Below, in pieces: positions 1-8,148 of a stretch of DNA of 64,000 nt (position 1 is the stretch's first letter; each line of letters starts with the position of its first letter). The notes under the pieces are model-generated. The model did not search any database. It saw only the letters and a list, made by a program, of their open reading frames with translations, and was not told the origin of the DNA. The DNA lies in NCBI RefSeq assembly GCF_000718785.1, contig NZ_JOCA01000023.1, positions 1 to 64,000 on the forward strand, read 5' to 3'. This DNA is from Streptomyces sp. NRRL WC-3626. GTDB lineage: Bacteria > Actinomycetota > Actinomycetes > Streptomycetales > Streptomycetaceae. The position numbers were made by a program, and so were the translations under genes.

Positions 1-7
1 TGAGGCA

Positions 8-1636
8 ATGGGCGGGCTGCGGACGCTTGCGGCGCCGTTCGTCGTTTCCGGCCCGTCGGGGGTGGCGGTCCGTACCCGGCTGGGTCAGCTCACCGGTGCT
101 GACGAGAAGGTGCTGCGGCGGGTAGGTGCGCATCTGGGCGCGCTGGCCGGGCGTGATCTGAAGGCGCGCTGCCATGACGGTCTGGAACATGATGCCGGGG
201 CGTGGGCGGTGCGCAAGCGGGAGTTGACGCCCCACTCGTCAGCCCGCTGGGCAGGGTCGATCACGAAGGCCACGCACGACCAGTGGGCGCTGGCCCGCCG
301 TGGCCAGTTCGCCCACATCCGGTCGCTGGAGGCGGGAGTCCGCATGATTGCCCACCGGCTGTCACTGCCAGTCGGGTCCAAGGGAGCAAAGAAGGCCCCG
401 GGCGGTTACCGCAGCAGGCGCGAATGGCACGCCAAGGCCCGCCGCCTGCACGTGCTGGAGGACCGGCTGACGCGGGAGCGCGCCGACCGGGAGGCCGGGG
501 TCGTGCATGTGGTGCGGGGCGGCAAACGCCTGGCTCGTACCCGGCATCAGCTGCCCGCCGCCCGGCTCACCGAATCCCAGTGGCGTGAGCACTGGGAGGC
601 GCAGCGCTGGTTCATGCAGGCGGACGGGGAGAGCGGGAAGCAGTTCGGCAACGAGACCCTCCGCATCAGCCCGGACGGCGAGGCGAGCATCCGGCTGCCC
701 AACCCACTAAAAGAACTGGCCAACGCCCCGCACGGCCGGTACGTCCTGACCGGCCGGATCACCTTTGCGCACCGGGGGCAGGAGTGGGCCGACCGGATCG
801 AGGCGAACCGGGCCGTCGCCTACCGCATCGACTACGACGTGGCCCGCGGCCGCTGGTATGTGACGGCCTCCTGGCAGACTCCGGTGTCCCGGACGATCCC
901 GATGGCGGCGGCGCTCGCGCACGGGGTGATCGGTGTGGACATGAACGCCGACCACCATGCCGCCTGGCGCCTCGACGCCCACGGCAACCCCACTGGTAGC
1001 CCGCGCCGGTTCTTCTACGACCTGACCGGCACCGCCACGCACCGGGACGCCCAGGTCCGCCACGCCCTGACCCGGCTGCTGCGCTGGGCCAAGGCCTGCG
1101 GCGTCAAGGCGATCGCCGTCGAGGACCTCGACTTCACCGCCGAGAAGACCCGCGAGAAGCACGGCCGCAAGAAGCAATTCCGGCACCTGGTCTCCGGCAT
1201 GCCCACCGGCAGACTCCGCGCCCGCCTGACCTCCATGGCCGACGCCACTGGCATCGCCGTCATCGCCGTCGACCCCGCCTACACCTCGAAATGGGGCGCC
1301 CAGCACTGGCAGAAGCCCCTGACCAGCACCACCCGCACGACCACCCGTCACGATGCGGCGAGCATCGCGATCGGACGACGCGCCCAGGGGCATCCCCTCC
1401 GGCGACGGACGGCACCGCCCCGTGCACACCAGAGCGATGTGCACGGGCATCGGACCGCCCAGGCCGGACCGGAGGCTCCCGGGCGTGAGGGACCCCGCCC
1501 TCGCCTTCCCGGACCACGGACACGATCCGTGCCGCCGGACGCGGAGCGAACGCGGGCGACCAGGACACCCAACACCGTTCGGGATGTCCGCAGCGAGCAG
1601 CAATGGGTCCAAGACTCACTCCTGCTCACTGACTAG
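8..1636 (+). CDS. TnpB-family RuvC nuclease (IS200/IS605 accessory protein), zinc ribbon not evident
   Basis: Proteins of this family are RNA-guided DNA nucleases encoded by IS200/IS605-type transposons. The RuvC core is recognisable: GVDMN carries the first Asp (D311), AVEDLDF the Glu (E372), and RHDAASIAIGRRA the last Asp (D449), so the catalytic triad looks complete. The PAYTSKWG segment sits where TnpB normally has PAYTSxxC followed by the CxxC zinc ribbon, and no cysteine pairs follow, so the ribbon appears lost or replaced. After about residue 455 the protein becomes an Arg/Pro-rich tail of about 85 residues, possibly because the DNA there also encodes a guide-RNA scaffold. The reading frame is open to the left edge, so the true start may lie upstream. 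No TnpA lies in the window. Whether the protein is active, or a domesticated relative, cannot be told from sequence alone. Confidence 0.8.
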   Translation: MGGLRTLAAPFVVSGPSGVAVRTRLGQLTGADEKVLRRVGAHLGALAGRDLKARCHDGLEHDAGAWAVRKRELTPHSSARWAGSITKATHDQWALARRGQFAHIRSLEAGVRMIAHRLSLPVGSKGAKKAPGGYRSRREWHAKARRLHVLEDRLTRERADREAGVVHVVRGGKRLARTRHQLPAARLTESQWREHWEAQRWFMQADGESGKQFGNETLRISPDGEASIRLPNPLKELANAPHGRYVLTGRITFAHRGQEWADRIEANRAVAYRIDYDVARGRWYVTASWQTPVSRTIPMAAALAHGVIGVDMNADHHAAWRLDAHGNPTGSPRRFFYDLTGTATHRDAQVRHALTRLLRWAKACGVKAIAVEDLDFTAEKTREKHGRKKQFRHLVSGMPTGRLRARLTSMADATGIAVIAVDPAYTSKWGAQHWQKPLTSTTRTTTRHDAASIAIGRRAQGHPLRRRTAPPRAHQSDVHGHRTAQAGPEAPGREGPRPRLPGPRTRSVPPDAERTRATRTPNTVRDVRSEQQWVQDSLLLTD

Positions 1637-1648
1637 GAACGGTATCTC

Positions 1649-1921
1649 GTGCTGCGTGAGGCGCTGGTGCGGGGGGATGCCGGGCCGTACCGGGAGTTCC
1701 AGCGTGCGGCGGCTCGGCTGGTGCGGGAGCGGGTGCCGGTGTGGCGGGAGCTGTGGCGGTCGGGGGCGCTGGCCGCGGCCGAGCGTACGGGGGCGCGGCT
1801 GGCGGCACTGGCCGCCGGGGACTGTACGCACCTGGAGGAGGCGACGGCGTACGGGACGGGGCCCAGCAGGCGGGGCGGCTTCGGTATGTGCGGCATCCGC
1901 GACGAGTACACGCTGCCGTGA
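1649..1921 (+). CDS. Hypothetical protein, probably the 3' remnant of an interrupted gene
   Basis: This 90-residue frame begins 13 bases after the tnpB-like stop codon and reads as ordinary codon-biased coding DNA, with many Ala, Arg and Glu residues and predicted helices. It ends with GMCGIRDEYTLP. I do not recognise the family. There is no clear ribosome site before the GTG at 1649, and the start lies where the right end of the transposon should be. I infer that this is the downstream part of a gene cut by the insertion. It may equally be an intact small gene; the evidence is weak either way. Confidence 0.35.
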   Translation: MLREALVRGDAGPYREFQRAAARLVRERVPVWRELWRSGALAAAERTGARLAALAAGDCTHLEEATAYGTGPSRRGGFGMCGIRDEYTLP

Positions 1922-2298
1922 CCAGGGCTGCGGCGCCGCTTTCGGTTCGGCGGGGTTCGGGTGGCGCCCGGGCGTGGCGGGTGGGCCGGGGCCGCGACGG
2001 GGATGTCCGTCCCGGACTGGCGCGACCGGGTTCCCCGGAGAGGCGCGGGGCACGGACACGCCGGCCACCGCGGGCGGGCCGCCCCCGCCCCGCCTCGCAC
2101 CCTCCGTTCCCGCGGGCAGTCGTGCCCCCCGCGCCTGAAGGGCCTGGGAGGTACCCCCAGGGCGGCACGGGTGGGCGCGGCAGCAACCCGTAGGCGCCGC
2201 GTGGTCACGGCATCGCCGCCGGCCCGCGGCTATGCGGGGCACCCCGTACGACACCGGGCCACGGTGCCCACCCTCACGCGGGATGCGCGACCCGTACG
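1922..2298. other. Intergenic stretch, no gene seen
   Basis: This is very GC-rich DNA between the 90-residue frame and the end of the PAP2 gene. Open frames exist on both strands, but they translate to low-complexity Arg/Pro/Gly/Ala strings without domains. I see no RNA gene or clear repeat. Confidence 0.5.
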
Positions 2299-2952
2299 CT
2301 ATCGGCGCCTGCCCCCGTACGCCGCGGGCAGATACGCCGACCCCACGGCCAGCGCCGTCGCCGCGCTCGCGATGCCGAGAATCGCCCCCGCCGCCACGTC
2401 CCCCGGATAGTGCACACCCGTGTGCACCCTCGAGTAGCCGACCGCACACGCCAACGCCCCCAACGGCACCGACGCCGCGGGCAACACCGTCCCCACCGCC
2501 GTGGCGAACGCGACCGCCGACGCCGTATGACCCGAAGGGAACGACGCCGACGTCGGCATGGGCACATGCCGGTCCAGAGTCACCCGCGCCGCCTCCCGGT
2601 CCGGCCGCGCACGCCGCACCAGCCGCTTCCCCAGCAGATTCGCCGAGGCCGACGCCACCGCGATCGCCCCCACCCCCGCCAGCGCCGCCCGCCGGGGCCG
2701 TGTCCCGCTCAGCGCGAGGACCCCGGCGATGGCGAGCGAGATCTTGGAGTGGTCGGCGGTGTGGGACAGCCGGCGCAGCGCCCGGTCGAGCGTCGGCGTC
2801 GGTGTGGCGGCGACCGCCGCGTACAGGGCACCGTCCACCGCCCGGAGGTCGCCGAGGACCGCGGTGGCGACCCTGCGCAGCCCGTCGGCGGGCGGTACGG
2901 GCCGGGTGAGCGGACGGGTGATGTCCTGATCGGTGGTGGGCGGCTCTCTCAT
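2299..2952 (-). CDS. PAP2-family membrane phosphatase
   Basis: The protein likely dephosphorylates a lipid phosphate or pyrophosphate at the membrane; the exact substrate is not readable. The three phosphatase signatures are present and complete: K109 with the R116-P117 pair, PSGH at 139-142, and SR at 174-175 with H181 and D185 (SRVHTGVHYPGD). At 217 residues with several hydrophobic helices it has the normal size for bacterial type-2 phosphatidic acid phosphatase relatives. The ATG is preceded by GGGAGAG at good spacing, which supports this start. It is transcribed away from the copper-type gene to its right, so the 273 bases between them form a divergent control region. The short N-terminal extension (to about residue 40) is polar and looks cytoplasmic. 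Confidence 0.9.
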   Translation of the reverse strand: MREPPTTDQDITRPLTRPVPPADGLRRVATAVLGDLRAVDGALYAAVAATPTPTLDRALRRLSHTADHSKISLAIAGVLALSGTRPRRAALAGVGAIAVASASANLLGKRLVRRARPDREAARVTLDRHVPMPTSASFPSGHTASAVAFATAVGTVLPAASVPLGALACAVGYSRVHTGVHYPGDVAAGAILGIASAATALAVGSAYLPAAYGGRRR

Positions 2953-3098
2953 CTGTCTCTCCCGCGTGGCGTCGTGGACGAATCACCAAGTGCCCACCGT
3001 ACGCATGATCCATCCGCGCGGTCTCGCCCACCCCGGCCGGTCCGTCCGGTCCCACGTGCCGGGTACGGGGTGGGGGTATAGGGTGGTGTCCGTCATGT

Positions 3099-3115
3099 AT
3101 ACCCAGGAGGGGTAT
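3099..3115. promoter_or_regulatory. CsoR-like operator 1
   Basis: The site reads ATACCC-AGGAG-GGGTAT, a perfect 6-bp inverted repeat with a purine centre. It matches the TACCC/GGGTA-type inverted repeats bound by copper-sensing CsoR proteins in actinobacteria. It lies 48 bp (centre to centre) upstream of a second such site, before a gene for a His-rich secreted protein. Confidence 0.55.
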
Positions 3116-3138
3116 TCGCTGCACGGCGGGCCGGAGGG

Positions 3139-3166
3139 TTGACTCGATACCCCCCAGGGGTATTGT
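3139..3166 (+). promoter_or_regulatory. Promoter with embedded CsoR-like operator 2
   Basis: A TTGACT -35 (3139-3144) and TATTGT -10 (3161-3166) are separated by 16 bases. The spacer carries ATACCCC-CCA-GGGGTAT (3147-3163), a perfect 7-bp inverted repeat. A repressor bound there would block RNA polymerase directly. The arrangement fits copper-relieved repression by CsoR, inferred from known CsoR operators. No csoR gene lies in the window. Confidence 0.65.
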
Positions 3167-3225
3167 GAGCTGCGTGAGGCGGCTTACAGCGAGTCGCAGG
3201 GTCCCCTTTTCGAGGAGAGACGGTC

Positions 3226-4209
3226 ATGAACACCGGACTGAGGATCAGCGCGTTCGCAGCCGCCCTCGCCGCCACCTTCGGTACGGCTTACGGCGTCGGC
3301 GAGGGGCTCGATCTCGTCGCCGCGGAGTCCACACCGGCGCACGACGAGCGGCACGCCCCGTCCCCGTCGGGGGCGGACGGACACACAGGGCACGACACCC
3401 CGGCGGCGGCCGGCGGGCTCCAGATCTCCGAGGGCGGGTACCGGCTCGAACTGGAGACCTCGCGCGTCACCGCAGGCCACCACGCCGCACTGCGATTCGT
3501 GGTCCGGGACGGCCAGGGCCGCGCCGTCACCGAGTACCGCCGTGAGCACGAGAAGGAGCTGCATCTCATCGTCGTCTCCCGTGACCTGCTCACCTACCGG
3601 CATCTGCATCCCCGCCGGGCCGCCGACGGCACCTGGACCACCCCGGTGGATCTGCCGCGGGCCGGCGGCTACCGGGTCCTCGCCGACTTCACCCCGGAGA
3701 CGAAGGGCGCGCGCGGCCTCACCCTCGGAGCGGACCTCGCCGTCGGCGGCCCCTACCGGCCGCAGGAACTGCCGGGCGCCGACCGCACGGCCCGGGTCGA
3801 CGGCTACGACGTCGAGCTGGACGGAACACTGAGCCCTGGGAAGGCGGGCGAACTGCGCCTGTCCGTCTCGCGCGACGGAAAGCCGGTCACCGACCTGCAG
3901 CCCTACCTCGGCGCCTACGGCCATCTGGTCGCCCTGCGCGCCGGTGACCTCGCCTATCTGCACGTTCACCCCAACGGCGAACCGGGCGACGGGAAGACGG
4001 ACGCAGGCCCCGCCGTCTCCTTCACGGCCACGGCGCCCAGCAGCGGCGGCTACCGGCTGTTCCTGGACTTCAAGCACGACGGGGTCGTCCGTACCGCCGC
4101 GTTCACCGTCAACGCCGGAGCGGCGGCGGAGGGCGGCTCGGGGACGCCCGAGCACTCCGACGGGCACGGCTCGGGGACACCCGAGCACTCCGACGGGCAC
4201 GGCCACTGA
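3226..4209 (+). CDS. Secreted, His-rich copper-type protein under putative CsoR control
   Basis: The 327-residue protein starts with a probable signal peptide (Arg followed by an Ala-rich hydrophobic stretch to about residue 22). A linker containing His residues (HDERHAP, DGHTGHD) follows, then two domains with beta-strand character. Histidine clusters recur at HLIVVSRDLLTYRHLHP and YLHVHP, and the C-terminus carries GSGTPEHSDGH twice, then GH. This pattern suggests binding of copper or another soft metal outside the cell, where it could act as a scavenger or chaperone. I do not know a named family function. A GAGGAGA ribosome site precedes the ATG. The two upstream CsoR-like operators strongly suggest copper-responsive expression. 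It converges on the GH15 gene, with only three bases between them. Confidence 0.75.
   Translation: MNTGLRISAFAAALAATFGTAYGVGEGLDLVAAESTPAHDERHAPSPSGADGHTGHDTPAAAGGLQISEGGYRLELETSRVTAGHHAALRFVVRDGQGRAVTEYRREHEKELHLIVVSRDLLTYRHLHPRRAADGTWTTPVDLPRAGGYRVLADFTPETKGARGLTLGADLAVGGPYRPQELPGADRTARVDGYDVELDGTLSPGKAGELRLSVSRDGKPVTDLQPYLGAYGHLVALRAGDLAYLHVHPNGEPGDGKTDAGPAVSFTATAPSSGGYRLFLDFKHDGVVRTAAFTVNAGAAAEGGSGTPEHSDGHGSGTPEHSDGHGH
4135..4200 (+). repeat. 33-bp tandem duplication encoding His-containing tail
   Basis: Two adjacent, nearly identical 33-bp copies (4135-4167 and 4168-4200) each encode GSGTPEHSDGH. The period is eleven codons, so copy number can change without shifting frame. The repeat would scale the number of metal-binding histidines. 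Confidence 0.85.
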
Positions 4210-4212
4210 GCC

Positions 4213-6048
4213 TCAGCCCAGGGCGCGGTCCAGGTTGAACGCGGCGCTGATCAGGGCGAGATGGGTGAACGCCTGCGGGAAGTTGCCCTGTTGCTCCCCG
4301 GTGTGGCTGATCTGCTCGGCGTACAGCCCCAGATGGTTGCCGTACGTCAGCATCTTCTCGAAGGCGAGGGACGCCTCGTCGAGCCGTCCGGCACGGGTCA
4401 GCGCCTCGACGTACCAGAACGAGCAGATGGAGAACGTGCCCTCGTCGCCGTGGAGTCCGTCGGGGCTCACCAGCGGGTCGTAGCGGTAGACCAGCGAATC
4501 GGACACCAGCTCCTCGGTGAGGGAGTCCAGCGTCGACAGCCACTTGGGGTCGGTCGGCGCGATGAACTTCGCCATCGGCATCATCAGGACCGCCGCGTCC
4601 AGCACCTCCGCGTCCTCGTGCTGCACGAACGCCCGGCGCGAGGAGGACCAGCCACTGCTCATGATCCGCCGGTAGACGCTGTCCCGGCTCGCCTGCCAGC
4701 GGGGGAGGTCGGCGGGCAGGCCCCGCCGGTTGGCCATCCGGATGCCCCGCTCGATCGCCACCCAGCACATCAGGCGGGAGTACAGGAAGTTCTTCCGCCC
4801 GCCGCGGGTCTCCCAGATGCCCTCGTCGGGCTGGTCCCAGTGCCCGCACACCCAGTCCACCAGCGCCGTCACATGGTCCCACTGCTCGCTGGAGACCGGC
4901 TCGGCCCACTTGTCGTAGAGGTAGATGGAGTCGATCAGCGCCCCGTAGACGTCCAGTTGCAGCTGATCGGCCGCCGCGTTGCCGACACGGACCGGTGCCG
5001 AGCCCTCGTGGCCCTCCAGATGCGAGAGCTCACGCTCCGGGAGATCGGTACGGCCGTCGATGCCGTACATGATCTGCAGCGGGCCGGCCCCCTTGCAGTC
5101 GCCCGGACTGATGTGCCGCGAGACGAAGCCCATGAACGCCTTGGCCTCCTCGGTGAAACCGAGCCGCAGCATGGCGTACACGCAGAACGCGGCGTCGCGC
5201 ACCCACATGTACCGGTAGTCCCAGTTGCGCTCCCCGCCGAACGACTCGGGCAGGCTCGTCGTCGGCGCCGCCACGATCGCTCCTGTCGGCGCGTACGTCA
5301 GCAGCTTCAGGGTGAGGGCGGAGCGGTGCACCATCTCCCGCCAGCGGCCCCGGTAGCGCGAGGACGACAGCCAGTTCCTCCAGTACCGCACCGTCGCGGC
5401 GAACTGCTCCTCCGCCTCCGTGCACGCGCACCGGCGCGGGGTCAGCTCGCCGCCGACCTGGTCCAGCGCGAACACGGCCGTCTCGCCTTCGGCGAGCTTG
5501 AAGTCGGCCCGCACATCGGCACCGTCGGCTTCCAGCGGGACGGTGGCGGTGAGCGCGAGGGACAGATCCGCACACTCGAAGACCGCCAGGTCACCCGTGA
5601 CGTGCACGGTGTGGGGCACGGTGCCGTAGCCGAACCGGGGTGCCACCCGTGTGCGGAACGGCAGGGCGCCCCGTACGCACAGCACCCGCCGGATCAGCCG
5701 GTGCCGGCCCTCGTCGGACGGCTCCCCGGCGACCGGCATGAAGTCCTGCACCTCGCCGACCCCGTCCTCGGTGTAGAACCGGGTGATCAGCACATTGGTG
5801 TCGGGGAAGTAGAACTGTTTGGTGCGGGCCGGCACGGCCGCCGCCAGCTCGAAACAGCCGCCCCGCTCGGTGTCCAGGATCGCCCCGAACACACTGGGGG
5901 AGTCGAACGACGGACAGCAGTACCAGTCGATGGTGCCGTCCACGCCCACCAGCGCCACGCTGCGCAGATCGCCGATCAGCCCGTGATCCGCGATCGGCAC
6001 GTAACGGCGCGCCCCGGATCCGCTCTGCTCCCTGGTCGTCCCGTCCAT
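4213..6048 (-). CDS. Glycoside hydrolase family 15 (glucoamylase/trehalase-like)
   Basis: The 611-residue protein matches cytoplasmic GH15 enzymes of actinobacteria and mycobacteria, several of which cleave trehalose; others act on alpha-glucans. The N-terminal beta-sandwich opens with PIADHGLIGDLRSVALVG and DGTIDWYCCPSFDSPSVF, the usual family opening. The alpha/alpha barrel contains GGERNWDYRYMWVRDAAF, with the substrate-binding region, and HGDEGTFSICSFWYVEAL near the end, with the second catalytic carboxylate. No signal peptide is present. The ATG at 6048 is chosen because AGGGAGG precedes it; an upstream in-frame ATG would add 27 residues unlike the family. It is a single gene, convergent with the copper-type gene. 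Trehalose specificity is inference only. Confidence 0.9.
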   Translation of the reverse strand: MDGTTREQSGSGARRYVPIADHGLIGDLRSVALVGVDGTIDWYCCPSFDSPSVFGAILDTERGGCFELAAAVPARTKQFYFPDTNVLITRFYTEDGVGEVQDFMPVAGEPSDEGRHRLIRRVLCVRGALPFRTRVAPRFGYGTVPHTVHVTGDLAVFECADLSLALTATVPLEADGADVRADFKLAEGETAVFALDQVGGELTPRRCACTEAEEQFAATVRYWRNWLSSSRYRGRWREMVHRSALTLKLLTYAPTGAIVAAPTTSLPESFGGERNWDYRYMWVRDAAFCVYAMLRLGFTEEAKAFMGFVSRHISPGDCKGAGPLQIMYGIDGRTDLPERELSHLEGHEGSAPVRVGNAAADQLQLDVYGALIDSIYLYDKWAEPVSSEQWDHVTALVDWVCGHWDQPDEGIWETRGGRKNFLYSRLMCWVAIERGIRMANRRGLPADLPRWQASRDSVYRRIMSSGWSSSRRAFVQHEDAEVLDAAVLMMPMAKFIAPTDPKWLSTLDSLTEELVSDSLVYRYDPLVSPDGLHGDEGTFSICSFWYVEALTRAGRLDEASLAFEKMLTYGNHLGLYAEQISHTGEQQGNFPQAFTHLALISAAFNLDRALG

Positions 6049-6258
6049 CGCAGCCTCCCTGGGCCGGCACGCCATGCTCTGCTGCCAGCTTAGGCAGCCC
6101 GGGCCGGTCCGGCTCGGCCGCTCGCGCATCAGCCGGCGGAGCGCGGTCTCCTGCCCGTCGGGGCCGCCGCCCCACGCGGACCGGCGGTGATCCGCCCCGA
6201 CACCACCCGTCCGGCGAGCGGCCGGACACCCGCGCCCCCGGGTCCCGCGAGCCCCGAG

Positions 6259-7404
6259 CTACCGCTTCACGGCCTTCAGGACCACGAACTTCGGGTCCGA
6301 CGCGACCAGTTCACTGTTGCCGAACAGCCGCCGCAGCGTCACGTGGTACCCCAGGTGACGGTTGCCGATCACCCACAGTTCGCCGCCCTCGCGCAGGGTG
6401 CGCCGGGCGTCGCCGAACATGCGCCGGGCCGTGGCGTCGGTGGTCGCCTGATGGGAGTGGAAGGGCGGATTGTTGAGCACCAGGTCGACACTGCCGGCCG
6501 GGATGCCCGCCAGCCCGTCTCCGACCCGGAACTCCGCGTGTCCCGGCACGTCGTTCTCCCGGTACGTGGCCTGCGCCGACGCGACCGCCTGGAACGACTC
6601 GTCCACGAACAGCACCTCGGCGCGCGGATCCGCCAGCGCCATCGCCGTACCGACGACGCCGTTGCCGCAGCCCAGGTCCACCACCCGGCCGCCGTCCGGG
6701 CCGGCGGGCAGATGCCGCAGGAAGAACCGGGTGCCGATGTCGAGGCGGTCGGCGCAGAAGACACCGGCGTGGTTGACGACCGTACGCCCCGACACCGGAC
6801 CGATGCCGTCCGGCAGCGCGTAGCGGTACGGCCAGGGGTTCGCGGGACGCTCCCGCCCGGGGTCGGGCGTGCAGTGGATCAGCCGTGCCTTCCTCTCGGC
6901 GAGCGAGGTCCTGGTCGGGCCGAGGATCCGCTCGAAGAGGTCCAGCGTCGAGGTGTGGATCTCCTTCACCATGCCGGTGCCGACGACGACCGTGCCCTCG
7001 TGCACCGCGGGCGCCAGCCGCAGCAGCTGGTCCTCCAGCAGCGCCAGGCTCTTCGGCACCCGGACCAGCAGCACGTCCACCCGGTCCGGCGGGGTGTCCT
7101 GCGTGGTGAGCAGCCGTACGGTGCCCGGTTCGACGCCGTTGCGGGCCAGGTTGGCGCGGGTGGCCTCCTGGCCGAGCCAGGAGTCGGTGATCTGCGTCGG
7201 CCGGTGCGCCGCGAGCGCCGTCACCAGCGCGCCCCAGCGGTCACCGACGACCACGACCGTGCCGGACAGCGGGACCTGCCGGTCGTCGAGATGCCTCAGG
7301 AGATACTCGTCGGAGGCGTCCCAGGCGCGGAGCCGGTCCCTCGGGTCCTCGGGGAACCTGGCCAGTACCGGCGCGCCCCACGCAGTCGTCATACGGTCGT
7401 TCAT
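6259..7404 (-). CDS. rlmG: RlmG-like rRNA (guanine-N2) methyltransferase
   Basis: The protein probably transfers a methyl group from S-adenosylmethionine to a guanine of 23S rRNA, as RlmG/RsmC-family enzymes do. It has the two-lobe design of that family: a degenerate N-terminal Rossmann domain (about 1-190) and an active C-terminal one. Motif I is VVDLGCGNG at 241-249, and the catalytic NPPFH lies at about 312-316. At 381 residues it equals the usual RlmG length. It is divergent from alkB with only about 56 bases between the starts, so the two genes share a promoter region. RsmC-type specificity is an alternative, but the NNPPFH and the length favour RlmG. Confidence 0.85.
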   Translation of the reverse strand: MNDRMTTAWGAPVLARFPEDPRDRLRAWDASDEYLLRHLDDRQVPLSGTVVVVGDRWGALVTALAAHRPTQITDSWLGQEATRANLARNGVEPGTVRLLTTQDTPPDRVDVLLVRVPKSLALLEDQLLRLAPAVHEGTVVVGTGMVKEIHTSTLDLFERILGPTRTSLAERKARLIHCTPDPGRERPANPWPYRYALPDGIGPVSGRTVVNHAGVFCADRLDIGTRFFLRHLPAGPDGGRVVDLGCGNGVVGTAMALADPRAEVLFVDESFQAVASAQATYRENDVPGHAEFRVGDGLAGIPAGSVDLVLNNPPFHSHQATTDATARRMFGDARRTLREGGELWVIGNRHLGYHVTLRRLFGNSELVASDPKFVVLKAVKR

Positions 7405-7460
7405 CGTCCGACCAGGCTAGCCCAGCCGCAGCTCAGGCCGCGTCCGGCAGGATGGGAGCC

Positions 7461-8111
7461 ATGGACGCGGAACTGTTCCCCCGAGAGCGCCGCGAGATCG
7501 CGCCCGGCGCGGTGCATGTGCCGGACTGGCTGGACGCGCGGGAGCAGCGGGAACTCCTGGACGCCTGCCGGGAGTGGGCCCGGCCGCCCGCCGGACTCCG
7601 TACCGTCCGCACACCCGGCGGCGGCACCATGACCGCCCGGCAGGTGTGTCTCGGCCGGCACTGGTATCCGTACGGCTACGCCGACAGGGTCGTCGACGGT
7701 GACGGCTCACCGGTGAAACCCTTCCCCGGCCGGCTCGGCGCGCTGGCCCGCCGCGCGGTGACCGACACGCTCGGCGCGGACGCCGCGCGGGAGGCCGCCT
7801 ACGACATCGCGCTCGTCAACTTCTACGACGCCGACGCCCGCATGGGCATGCACCGCGACAGCGACGAGCGGGCGGACGCGCCCGTGGTGTCGCTGAGCCT
7901 CGGCGACACCTGTGTCTTCCGCTTCGGCAACACCGGCTCCCGCAACCGGCCCTGGACGGACGTGGAACTGCGCAGCGGCGACCTGTTCGTCTTCGGCGGG
8001 CCCTCCCGGCTCGCCCACCACGGCGTCCCCCGGGTGCACGCGGGCACGGCCCCCGCCGAGTTGGGGCTGACCGGACGGCTGAACATCACGCTGCGGGTGA
8101 GCGGTCTGTAG
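7461..8111 (+). CDS. alkB: AlkB-type Fe(II)/2-oxoglutarate dioxygenase
   Basis: AlkB proteins oxidatively remove methyl groups from damaged bases in DNA or RNA. The iron ligands are visible: H131 and D133 in MGMHRDSDE, and a distal His in LAHHGV (186 or 187). The 2-oxoglutarate-binding RxNxTxR motif is RLNITLR at 206-212. NFYDADARMGMH is the typical approach to the metal site. The length of 216 residues is normal. I chose the ATG at 7461, with GGGAG just before it; another in-frame ATG lies nine bases upstream. It is divergent from the rlmG-like gene and followed by a ROK regulator on the same strand. Repair of alkylated bases is the expected role. Confidence 0.92.
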   Translation: MDAELFPRERREIAPGAVHVPDWLDAREQRELLDACREWARPPAGLRTVRTPGGGTMTARQVCLGRHWYPYGYADRVVDGDGSPVKPFPGRLGALARRAVTDTLGADAAREAAYDIALVNFYDADARMGMHRDSDERADAPVVSLSLGDTCVFRFGNTGSRNRPWTDVELRSGDLFVFGGPSRLAHHGVPRVHAGTAPAELGLTGRLNITLRVSGL

Positions 8112-8148
8112 CCCGCGCCGGTTTACGGATCATGGGAGACTCGCCTCC

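Noticed and set aside
1616..3124. 502-residue open frame on the minus strand
   Set aside because: It runs across the PAP2 gene in a different frame and translates to Arg/Gly/Pro-rich, domain-free sequence; such shadows are normal at this GC content.
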